Assembly (NCBI GenBank): GCA_047639475.1
Contig: JBLIOD010000069.1
Span: forward strand, 1-12,792
Direction of reading: 5' to 3'
Length of the DNA stretch: 12,792 nt
Source: JAAELZ01 sp047639475
Lineage (GTDB): Bacteria > Pseudomonadota > Gammaproteobacteria > Arenicellales > Poriferihabitantaceae
Shown: positions 7,041 through 12,792 of the stretch, piece by piece
Layout of the letters: every line of letters starts with the position of its first letter
How positions within the stretch are numbered: the stretch's first letter is position 1
The notes under the pieces: generated by a model
Told to the model about the DNA's origin: nothing
Seen by the model: only the letters and a program-made list of their open reading frames with translations
Databases searched by the model: none
Position numbers and translations under genes: made by a program

Positions 7041-7897
7041 TATTTAGTCAACGAACCGTCCAAGGCCAGCTCCACGTATATCTCTCTTAGGCGCTTAACG
7101 ATGGGCCCGGGTTTGCCCGATCCAATCGTTTTTCCGTCAATTTCAACGATGGGCATAATAAAGTTCGAGGCAGCGGTTAAACAGGCTTCGTCAGCCTGAT
7201 AGGCCTCTTCCAAGGTGAAAAGGCGTTCTTCAATTGCAACATCCTCCTCCTCAGCCAGTTTTAATATGGCTTTTCTAGTGACACCAGGTAGAATTTTTTT
7301 ACTTAATGGCCGGGTGATGATCACGTTATCTTTAATGATATACGCGCTGCTTGAAGTGCCTTCTGTGACCATGCCATCTTCTACCATCAAAGCTTCATAG
7401 CAGCCATTTTCGTAAGCGAATTGTTTGCCCATACATTGAGGTAGCAAGGCAATAGATTTGATGTCGCGGCGTTTCCAGCGTAAATCTTCTGTTGAAACAA
7501 CTTTAACACCAGTGACCTCTTCCGGGCGGTCGATGAGTTTCATTGGTATGGTGAATGCGACTAATGAGCTGGGAGAGGCGGGATCCGGGAAATGAAACTG
7601 ACGCTTCGCCGCTCCCCGAGTAACTTGAAAGTAAATCATGCCCTCGGTAAGTTCATTGTGCTCAATCAATGTGAGTATCATTTGGTGTAAGCCGTGTCTT
7701 TCTAGCGGCCAGGCCATACCCAGCTCATCAAGTGACCGACCTAAACGGTCGTAATGCGGTTCGGCGTCAATAAGTTGACCCCGTAGAACAGAAATGGCTT
7801 CGTAAACTCCGTCGGCGAATAAAAAGCCGCGGTCGAAGACAGAGATTTTTGCGTTTTCTTCTTCGACGAATTCGCCGTTTACGTAAACAATAGCCAT
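7040..7897 (-). CDS. dat: D-amino-acid aminotransferase (PLP fold-type IV)
   Basis: Transfers the amino group between D-amino acids and 2-oxo acids, typically D-alanine plus 2-oxoglutarate to pyruvate plus D-glutamate, supplying D-amino acids for peptidoglycan or their catabolism. The 285-residue protein matches class IV aminotransferases throughout: N-terminal YVNGEFVEEENAKISVFDRG, the PLP lysine Lys147 (RDIKSIALL), Glu179 (TEGTSSS) that contacts the pyridine nitrogen, and GVTR at about 216. In Bacillus D-alanine aminotransferase the substrate carboxylate is held by a Tyr, an Arg and a His. Tyr32 and Arg99 are kept here, but the His position appears to be Phe101, so specificity may differ. 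Branched-chain aminotransferase and aminodeoxychorismate lyase are related alternatives but match less well. No clear Shine-Dalgarno sequence precedes the ATG at 7897. Convergent with fabH and divergent from yaaA. Confidence 0.82.
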   Translation of the reverse strand: MAIVYVNGEFVEEENAKISVFDRGFLFADGVYEAISVLRGQLIDAEPHYDRLGRSLDELGMAWPLERHGLHQMILTLIEHNELTEGMIYFQVTRGAAKRQFHFPDPASPSSLVAFTIPMKLIDRPEEVTGVKVVSTEDLRWKRRDIKSIALLPQCMGKQFAYENGCYEALMVEDGMVTEGTSSSAYIIKDNVIITRPLSKKILPGVTRKAILKLAEEEDVAIEERLFTLEEAYQADEACLTAASNFIMPIVEIDGKTIGSGKPGPIVKRLREIYVELALDGSLTK

Positions 7898-7957
7898 GAT
7901 TAATAAGGGAATTTAAGGTGGGCGAAGGATATCAAAAAACCGCAGCAAAATTAAACT

Positions 7958-7985
7958 GTTATACCGCTAAAGTTTCGGTGATAAC
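7958..7985. promoter_or_regulatory. Imperfect 28-bp inverted repeat between dat and yaaA
   Basis: GTTATACCG (7958-7966) and CGGTGATAAC (7976-7985) are reverse complements apart from one bulged base, with a 9-nt centre. The element lies in the 130-bp region between two divergent start codons, 42 bp before yaaA. It could be an operator for either gene or a hairpin in a longer transcript. Confidence 0.4.
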
Positions 7986-8027
7986 ATCAACGCTTGTTAA
8001 ACGGTTCACTACGATTATTCTTACATC

Positions 8028-8813
8028 ATGATCATCACTTTATCACCTTCTAAGGGGCAAGATTTTGAGCTTCAACCGCCTACCCAGCAATTTAGTCAAG
8101 CTAGGCAATTGGATCAGTCTCAGCTGCTAATTGATGAGCTTAAAGACTATAAGCCAGATCAGATAAAACAGTTAATGAGTATCAGCGATAAGTTAGTGCA
8201 GCTGAATTTTGATCGGGTGCAAGACTTTAAAACACCGTTCACGTTGACTAATGCCAAGCAGGCATTGTTCGCTTTTAAGGGGGACGTATATAGCACCATC
8301 GAGTCCGATACTTACGATCAAGCAGATTTGGACTATGCGCAAAATCATTTACGCATTTTGTCAGGCTTGTACGGTGCATTGCGGCCGCTAGACTTGATTC
8401 AGGCCTATCGCTTAGAAATGAAGACCAAGTTAAGTAATAAACGCGGGGAGCACTTGTACGCCTTCTGGGGGGATCAGATAACCGATAAGATCAATGAAGA
8501 CATGGCAAGTCAGACTGAGAAAACCTTGGTTAATCTAGCTTCCAACGAATACTTTAAATCGTTAAAACCAAAGCTACTTGACGGAAAAATTTTATCGGTT
8601 AACTTTAGGGAAGAAAAAGAGGGCCAAACTAAAATTATTGCAATCTATGCCAAGAAAGCCCGCGGCTTAATGGCAAACTGGCTGGTGAAGAACAAAGTTG
8701 ACCAAAGCGAAGCCATCAAAGCCTTTAAGGTTGAAGGTTACCGTTTTAACGCTGGATTATCTGACGATGGCCAGCTCACGTTTGTTCGCCCGCAGCCTAA
8801 GCCAAAAAGCTAA
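8028..8813 (+). CDS. yaaA: Peroxide stress protein YaaA (UPF0246/DUF328)
   Basis: In E. coli, YaaA limits free intracellular iron during peroxide stress and so reduces Fenton damage to DNA and protein; its biochemical action is not settled. The 261-residue product has nearly the same length as E. coli YaaA (258). It keeps the family blocks SPSKG (6-10), AFKGDVY (82-88), LSGLYGALRPLDL (111-123), YRLEM (127-131), NLASNEYFKS (169-178) and YAKKARGLM (207-215). No Shine-Dalgarno sequence precedes the ATG. A TTGTTA (7994-7999)/TATTCT (8016-8021) pair with 16-bp spacing would start transcription at or beside the ATG, so a leaderless message is possible. The MFS gene follows after a single base, so the two are probably cotranscribed. 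Confidence 0.93.
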   Translation: MIITLSPSKGQDFELQPPTQQFSQARQLDQSQLLIDELKDYKPDQIKQLMSISDKLVQLNFDRVQDFKTPFTLTNAKQALFAFKGDVYSTIESDTYDQADLDYAQNHLRILSGLYGALRPLDLIQAYRLEMKTKLSNKRGEHLYAFWGDQITDKINEDMASQTEKTLVNLASNEYFKSLKPKLLDGKILSVNFREEKEGQTKIIAIYAKKARGLMANWLVKNKVDQSEAIKAFKVEGYRFNAGLSDDGQLTFVRPQPKPKS

Positions 8814-8814
8814 G

Positions 8815-9984
8815 ATGAACAATGCTCTTTTGTTGTTAACGCTGACTCAAGCGTTAACCGTTACCATTGCCTCCTTGGTGATCGCCAGTGCGGGTTTAGT
8901 CGGCCAAAGTTTGGCAGCCAATCCTGCTATAGCAACGGTGCCTATGGGGATTCAGTTTCTAGCGACCATGCTGGTGATGTATCCCATCTCCATTTTGATG
9001 CAGAAAAAAGGCAGAAAGATAGGCTTCGCAGTAGGCGGTTTATCATTTGTAATTGCCGGCTGTGTTCTGACCTATGCCGTAATGAATCATTCATATGGCT
9101 TGTTTTGTGTAGGCTTGGCTTTTACAGGTATCGCTTTAGGTGCGTTTCAGTTTTTACGTTTCGCAGCAATTGATGTGGTGTCTAAAGCCATGTCTTCCAA
9201 GGCAGTATCATGGGTACTAGTAGGCGGTTTGGCCGCTGCCTTTATTGGGCCTAACTTGGCATCGTATACTCAGATGAAGCTGCCTGCTTTTCCTTTTGCG
9301 GCATCGTACCTGATGTTTGTTCCGATAGGCTTGGTCATTTTGTTCTTGGTCAAAAAAATGGCTATCCCGTTACCAACAGCTCAAGAAACACAGGGAGAGA
9401 GTCGGCCTTTAGTAGAAATACTTAAACAACCAGTATGCTTTGTAGCGATTATTGGAGCGCTGACAGCCTATGGTGTGATGAATTTGATAATGACATCAAC
9501 GCCGCTGGCAATGCACGACCACGGTTTCACCTTTGGACAGACCGCTATTATCATTCAGTGGCACGTAGCAGCGATGTTTGCACCCTCATTTTTTACTGGC
9601 AGCTTGATCACACGCTACGGCAAGCTGCCTATCATGTTTATTGGTGTGCTTTGTTTGTGCGCCACTGTATTGATTAATAACTTGCAACACAGCATGTTAT
9701 TTTACTGGGCGGCGCTTGTGTTGCTGGGTTTAGGATGGAACTTCCTTTTTATTGGTTCTACAACCTTATTACAAGACGCGTGGTTACCTGCTGAAAAAGG
9801 CAAGGTGCAGGGTGTTAATGACACTATTGTGCACGCGTTCACCACCGCCACTGCTTTTGGTGCGGGGTTGTTTTATAGTGAACTGGGTTGGCAACAACTC
9901 AACTTACTGGTTGTACCTTTACTATTATTGATTGCTGTACTAATCATTTGGTTGGGTCAGCGTCGTCGTCCTGTCTTGTCATAA
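8815..9984 (+). CDS. MFS transporter, 12 transmembrane segments, substrate unknown
   Basis: An inner-membrane secondary transporter of the major facilitator superfamily, 389 residues. Twelve hydrophobic segments can be traced, six before and six after a polar central loop at about residues 181-205. The loop between segments 2 and 3 carries a degenerate MFS motif A (ILMQKKGRK, about 60-68), repeated between segments 8 and 9 (GSLITRYGK, about 263-271), as expected from the internal duplication of the fold. The start at 8815 is chosen because it places the first membrane segment directly at the N-terminus; an in-frame ATG at 8698 would overlap yaaA by 116 bases and add 39 hydrophilic residues. 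It begins 1 nt after the yaaA stop with only a weak ribosome binding site, so translational coupling is likely. Whether it exports a metal, drug or metabolite cannot be told from the sequence. Confidence 0.85.
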   Translation: MNNALLLLTLTQALTVTIASLVIASAGLVGQSLAANPAIATVPMGIQFLATMLVMYPISILMQKKGRKIGFAVGGLSFVIAGCVLTYAVMNHSYGLFCVGLAFTGIALGAFQFLRFAAIDVVSKAMSSKAVSWVLVGGLAAAFIGPNLASYTQMKLPAFPFAASYLMFVPIGLVILFLVKKMAIPLPTAQETQGESRPLVEILKQPVCFVAIIGALTAYGVMNLIMTSTPLAMHDHGFTFGQTAIIIQWHVAAMFAPSFFTGSLITRYGKLPIMFIGVLCLCATVLINNLQHSMLFYWAALVLLGLGWNFLFIGSTTLLQDAWLPAEKGKVQGVNDTIVHAFTTATAFGAGLFYSELGWQQLNLLVVPLLLLIAVLIIWLGQRRRPVLS

Positions 9985-10000
9985 ACTGGCTACGCGCAAT

Positions 10001-10021
10001 CAATTTTCAAGAAATTGTTTT
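10001..10021 (+). terminator. Possible terminator after the MFS gene
   Basis: CAATTT (10001-10006), a 5-nt loop and AAATTG (10012-10017) are followed by TTTT on the plus strand, 17 nt after the MFS stop. The stem is all weak pairs apart from one C-G, and it overlaps the 3' end of the convergent RDD gene, so confidence is low. Confidence 0.35.
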
Positions 10022-10477
10022 AACTAGAAAGCTTTGCGAAGCTAGGTCGTGCCACGCGCGTTTACGAGGGTTGAATAGGATCCAAATAAAACCTAAACCA
10101 AGTACGGACCAAGAGACCAAAGAAACGCAATATCGGACGAATGCTTGCTGCCAACCAATAAACGGATTTATTTGGCCCGCTTCGAATTCTTGCTGGGAAA
10201 CCAAGGTAATTTTCCATGCTTTCATACCGACTGTTTGACCTCCACGTACCCAAAACCAACTGAGATACAAAAAGCCTACGCCAAAAATATTCAGCAACAT
10301 AGCGACTTGAAATAGCACATGTTGCTTGGCTTCTGCTGTGATGACTAAGCTCCACTGCGCGACGATAAAAATAAGCGAAGCGATTAAGATGGTATCGTAA
10401 AACACAGCACCTAACCTGCGCAATAAACTCACAGTATGCTGTTCAGTTTGTGCTGTAAGTGATTCTTTTATTTGCAT
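10007..10477 (-). CDS. RDD-family membrane protein
   Basis: A 156-residue inner-membrane protein of the RDD family. Some RDD members have been linked to ion transport, but most have no known role. Three membrane segments are visible at about residues 24-46, 53-76 and 112-135. The family's naming residues can be seen: Arg21 (LLRRLGA) and Asp28 (FYDTIL) at the start of segment 1, and Asp144 (RAWHDLAS) after segment 3. The typical GQTVGMKAWKI block lies at 80-90. No Shine-Dalgarno sequence precedes the ATG at 10477. Its upstream DNA is the AT-rich region with DnaA boxes, about 210 bp away, so DnaA could affect its transcription. It is convergent with the MFS gene, with a gap of 22 nt. Confidence 0.88.
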   Translation of the reverse strand: MQIKESLTAQTEQHTVSLLRRLGAVFYDTILIASLIFIVAQWSLVITAEAKQHVLFQVAMLLNIFGVGFLYLSWFWVRGGQTVGMKAWKITLVSQQEFEAGQINPFIGWQQAFVRYCVSLVSWSVLGLGFIWILFNPRKRAWHDLASQSFLVKTIS

Positions 10478-10506
10478 TTAATTTTGATACATAAAACAGC
10501 TATTAG

Positions 10507-10573
10507 AAAACATATCAACATAAATAAAACCTCATGTTAGTTTTTATGAAAACGATATGTTTTGATATGTTTT
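10507..10573. repeat. GATATGTTTT repeats: tandem pair plus one inverted copy
   Basis: GATATGTTTT occurs twice head to tail at 10554-10563 and 10564-10573. The reverse complement lies at 10507-10516 and extends to a 12-bp perfect inverted match (AAAACATATCAA at 10507-10518 with 10562-10573). The second direct copy runs on into T residues, giving GATATGTTTTTTT (10564-10576), which differs from the E. coli oriC 13-mer consensus GATCTNTTNTTTT at one fixed position. This suggests a DNA-unwinding element, though simple AT-richness could imitate it. Confidence 0.6.
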
Positions 10574-10587
10574 TTTATTTAACGAAC

Positions 10588-10600
10588 TAACTAATTGATA
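10588..10600 (-). promoter_or_regulatory. Perfect IHF consensus site
   Basis: TAACTAATTGATA on the plus strand is the reverse complement of WATCAANNNNTTR with every fixed position met. IHF bends DNA sharply and helps DnaA complexes form at oriC, datA and DARS2 in E. coli. Here it lies between the tandem repeats and the DnaA boxes. AT-rich DNA raises the chance of a random match. Confidence 0.5.
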
Positions 10601-10683
10601 TTAAACAATAAATAGTTATTTATAAAAACTTCTCGATATTTGTATTTGTTCGTGCTAAGCCACTTGGTGTGTTGCCCAATAAC

Positions 10684-10704
10684 TTATCCACAAAGTTATC
10701 CACA
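10684..10704 (+). promoter_or_regulatory. Two perfect tandem DnaA boxes
   Basis: TTATCCACA occurs at 10684-10692 and again at 10696-10704 in the same orientation, separated by 3 nt. This is the highest-affinity (R1-type) DnaA box. A 12-bp repeat distance puts both on nearly the same helical face, suited to cooperative DnaA binding. I saw no other perfect copy in the window; the closest is TGTGGATAA-like DNA inside fabH with one mismatch. Confidence 0.8.
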
Positions 10705-10771
10705 GGTCAGTTGATGCAACATAAAGGTTTGATTCAAAGTAAAAATATACCTCTTACCATAAGGCACTAAA

Positions 10772-11953
10772 CTACTTGATAAATATTTTTTGCGCTACGT
10801 TGGCAAGCCGTTCGTAACCTGTTTCGGTGATCGCAATGGTTTCGGTTATCTCTAAGCCTCCGTCATCTAGCCATAACGCAGGCATAAAATGTAGCACCAT
10901 GTTGGGTTTAAGTTCGGTCAGGTCTCCCCGCCTTAGACTCATGGTGCGTTCGCCCCAGTCAGGGGGGTAAGACATGCCAATAGAATAGCCCGTTCGGTTG
11001 TTCTTTTTGAAACCGTGTTTTTCTAACTCGTCAAAAAATCCAATCGCAATGTCTTCACACTTATTGCCGGCCTGTGCCTGTGCTAAACCCGCTTCCATCG
11101 CATATAACACCGCGAGTTCAGCATCTTTGTATTTTTTAGGGGGGGTGCCAAGCGAAATGGTCCGAGACAGGGGACAATGATAGCGCTTGTGACAGCCTGC
11201 CACTTCAAAGAAAGTAATATCACCTTGTTCAAAAGGTCTGTCGTCCCAAGTTAAATGAGCCGCGGTAGCATCCATTCCGGTTGGCAGTATCGGCACAATT
11301 GCTGGGTAATCGCCCCAGTGTCCATCAGCCCCTTCTATGCCAGTTTGATAAATGGCGGCAGCAAGTTGGTTTTTAGGTAAACCCACTTCTATCATATTGT
11401 AAATGGTCTGATGCATGCGTTCCACGATTTTTGCGGCGCGTTTGATATAAACCATTTCTTGCTCTGACTTAATCGCTCGCTGCCAGTTTACTAGCGCATT
11501 TGCGTTGATAAATTGGCTATTTGGAAAACCCACTTTCAAACTCTCATAAGCAGCCGCTGAGAAATAGTAATTGTCCATTTCCACACCAATTCGAGAAGCT
11601 GGAATATTTCGTTCTTGAATGATTTCAGTTAAAAACTCCATGGGGTGGCACTGCGTAGACTGCACATAGTGGTCAGGATAGCCGACTAAATGGTCTTCGG
11701 GCATATAACAAGTGCGCATCGCACCGGGCTGATCTATACCTCGGCCGAACCATACGGGTAAACCATCTGCGCTAATCAATACGCATTGATGGGTGTAGAA
11801 CGACCATCCATCATAGCCAGTGAGCCAAGCCATATTTGAGGGGTCGACGACTATTAACAATTCGATCCCTTGATCAACCATGGATGCTTGAGTGTTTGCT
11901 AAGCGCTGAGCATATTCTGCGACGGTAAAGTTAAGGCTTATATTGGTGGGCAT
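10772..11953 (-). CDS. doeA: Ectoine hydrolase (DoeA/EutD-like, M24 pita-bread fold)
   Basis: Probably opens the ectoine ring to N-acetyl-2,4-diaminobutyrate, the first step in using ectoine as carbon and nitrogen source. The 393-residue protein has a creatinase-type N-terminal domain (about 10-150) and an M24 domain (about 160-390). The blocks DPSNMAWLTGYDGWSFY (37-53), WFGRGID (68-74) and VGYPDHYVQST (90-100) are those I associate with DoeA/EutD. The usual M24 metal ligands are largely lost: the first Asp is Glu250, the second is Pro261, the His position is Tyr323 and one Glu position is Met357, with only Glu369 kept. This fits a metal-free hydrolase like creatinase and ectoine hydrolase rather than an Xaa-Pro peptidase. 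No doeB (deacetylase), doeC/doeD or uehABC transporter gene is adjacent. No clear Shine-Dalgarno sequence precedes the ATG, but the N-terminus (FTVAEYAQRL) aligns with the family start. Confidence 0.8.
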   Translation of the reverse strand: MPTNISLNFTVAEYAQRLANTQASMVDQGIELLIVVDPSNMAWLTGYDGWSFYTHQCVLISADGLPVWFGRGIDQPGAMRTCYMPEDHLVGYPDHYVQSTQCHPMEFLTEIIQERNIPASRIGVEMDNYYFSAAAYESLKVGFPNSQFINANALVNWQRAIKSEQEMVYIKRAAKIVERMHQTIYNMIEVGLPKNQLAAAIYQTGIEGADGHWGDYPAIVPILPTGMDATAAHLTWDDRPFEQGDITFFEVAGCHKRYHCPLSRTISLGTPPKKYKDAELAVLYAMEAGLAQAQAGNKCEDIAIGFFDELEKHGFKKNNRTGYSIGMSYPPDWGERTMSLRRGDLTELKPNMVLHFMPALWLDDGGLEITETIAITETGYERLANVAQKIFIK

Positions 11954-12080
11954 TGGGATATTTTAGTGCATGTGTATGGCGTAATATTCTCACACAAGTT
12001 CTGGGTACGCTAGTTGAAGCGGCATGTATTAGGCGTTTTTTTGCTGATCGATTCACCCATTGTGTGTTTTTTCTAGGGTG

Positions 12081-12725
12081 TTAGGGCTTAGCTTGATATA
12101 AGGCTATTTGGCCTTGAATGTTATTGCGAGCACGGTGCTCCAAAGAGTCGTGGAAAAACTGAGTGGAGTAAATAGTGGGCCTGTTCAGCAATGCTTGCAT
12201 AAAGGCAGTTTGGCCAGTAATGAATTGATCCTCATTCAGGTGTGAAAACTCTTGGCGAATTCTCAAGCCATCTGAGTAGAAATCATCCCATTGCATGCCA
12301 AAGCTAGATAGGTCAATGTCAATAATGCACTGTTCTTCTTGGGTGAATGGCAAAACTTTATGCTGCGTAATCAAGACTAAATTAGCGACAGTATCAATGG
12401 TCGTTTCACTCAGATTTCCACGCGCTTTTTCTCGAAACCATTGTGCGCTACGTGATTCATTGATGCGCGAATCGGCCTCATAGATAACGTCATGCATCCA
12501 TATCGCCAACTCCACATTAGGTAATTGACCTGTGCTATCTTTGCTTGAGTCATATTGACTTAAACAATGAATGATATGGCGACTAGTGTGGTAAAAGCGG
12601 CTAGGTTCGCTATAGTGATGATCAAGTTCCGTGAATACGCTGTTTAAATAGTGTTTATCAACAGGCTGATCGCAGCAATTATTCCATGCTTCTAAAAATC
12701 GTTGTTTGTCTAAACCAGCTTCCAT
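12081..12725 (-). CDS. HD-superfamily metal-dependent phosphohydrolase (COG4339-like)
   Basis: A soluble predicted phosphohydrolase of 214 residues; the substrate is unknown for this family. Metal-binding features are His46 and His50 (YHTSRHI), the HD pair His78-Asp79 (WMHDVIYEADSRINE) and Asp138 (IDIDLSSFG), the order typical of COG4339 proteins, whose usual length is about 200. The ATG at 12725 fits the family N-terminus, but there is no Shine-Dalgarno sequence. The reading frame stays open upstream for another 22 codons to the window edge, through a 15-bp tandem repeat, so a longer N-terminus starting outside the window cannot be excluded. It may share a transcript with doeA downstream, across a 127-bp gap with T-runs on the plus strand but no clear minus-strand terminator. 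Confidence 0.85.
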   Translation of the reverse strand: MEAGLDKQRFLEAWNNCCDQPVDKHYLNSVFTELDHHYSEPSRFYHTSRHIIHCLSQYDSSKDSTGQLPNVELAIWMHDVIYEADSRINESRSAQWFREKARGNLSETTIDTVANLVLITQHKVLPFTQEEQCIIDIDLSSFGMQWDDFYSDGLRIRQEFSHLNEDQFITGQTAFMQALLNRPTIYSTQFFHDSLEHRARNNIQGQIALYQAKP

Positions 12726-12760
12726 AATTTGACTCAGCGTTTCAATGTTAGTTCGTATTC

Positions 12761-12792
12761 CAATACAAGTTTCAACAATACAAGTTTCAACA
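12761..12792. repeat. 15-bp tandem repeat cut by the right edge
   Basis: CAATACAAGTTTCAA occurs at 12761-12775 and exactly again at 12776-12790, and the last two bases (CA) begin a third copy. The array may go on beyond the window. The unit is a multiple of three and, on the minus strand, reads in frame with the HD gene as repeats of V-E-T-C-I. With only two full copies visible it may be a simple local duplication. Confidence 0.8.

Larger units (their letters stand above)
10478..10771. other. AT-rich intergenic region with oriC-like architecture
   Basis: This is the longest gene-free stretch in the window (294 bp). Positions 10501-10620 have about 22 G/C bases in 120, much lower than neighbouring genes. 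In order it holds tandem GATATGTTTT repeats, a perfect IHF consensus and two perfect DnaA boxes. There are no GATC sites in it, unlike E. coli oriC. None of the genes that usually flank a gammaproteobacterial origin (mnmG, mioC, dnaA, rpmH, parAB) is present on either side. It may be a displaced origin, a DnaA-titrating or DnaA-reactivating locus (datA or DARS type), or the regulatory region of the RDD gene. The component sites are listed separately. Confidence 0.5.

Noticed and set aside
8698..8814. In-frame ATG that would extend the MFS gene into yaaA
   Set aside because: The added 39 residues are basic and hydrophilic, overlap yaaA, and would displace the first membrane segment from the N-terminus.
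9435..9677. 80-codon plus-strand frame inside the MFS gene
   Set aside because: It is out of frame within a clear 12-TM coding region and its Cys/Trp-rich translation is typical of a shifted membrane-protein frame.
12761..12792. Start of a CRISPR array or plasmid iterons
   Set aside because: The 15-bp units are directly adjacent with no spacers, and no cas or rep gene is nearby; only two full copies are visible.

Overview
The window looks like ordinary chromosome from a marine or halotolerant gammaproteobacterium. GC is in the mid-40s by eye. The genes point the same way: a cysteine-free ribosomal protein L32, an E. coli-like YaaA, an E. coli-like choline dehydrogenase and a DoeA/EutD-type ectoine hydrolase. 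No tRNA, rRNA, CRISPR array or complete mobile element is visible. Twelve complete genes are called, plus one doubtful partial gene at the left edge.

Left part (1-2766, minus strand): a possible 5' end of a gene running off the left edge; an AraC-HTH/O6-methylguanine methyltransferase fusion (Ada without its N-terminal zinc domain); and a periplasmic DegP/MucD-type serine protease with two PDZ domains. A 277-bp divergent intergenic region with a palindromic TTAA-rich element separates degP from betA (3044-4651, choline to glycine betaine).

Central part (4722-7005, plus strand): a strong sigma-70-like promoter with a GC-rich discriminator drives a compact rpmF-plsX-fabH operon, which links ribosome assembly to the start of phospholipid and fatty acid synthesis. 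The usual neighbours yceD (upstream) and fabD-fabG-acpP (downstream) are absent. A convergent hairpin separates fabH from a D-amino-acid aminotransferase gene. This is divergent from yaaA (peroxide/iron stress), which is followed after 1 nt by a 12-TM MFS transporter.

Right part (10007-12792, minus strand): an RDD-family membrane protein, an ectoine hydrolase and an HD-domain phosphohydrolase. betA and doeA sit at separate loci, but both concern compatible solutes, which suits a salt-exposed cell.

The most unusual element is the 294-bp AT-rich intergenic region between the RDD gene and doeA. It holds two perfect tandem DnaA boxes, one perfect IHF consensus and a tandem 10-mer resembling the 13-mer of the E. 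coli oriC unwinding element. These lie in the order DUE-like repeats, IHF site, DnaA boxes. No usual oriC neighbour gene is present, so it could be a displaced origin or a DnaA-regulating locus (datA/DARS type). A second oddity is a 15-bp tandem repeat cut by the right edge; it stays in frame with the HD gene.
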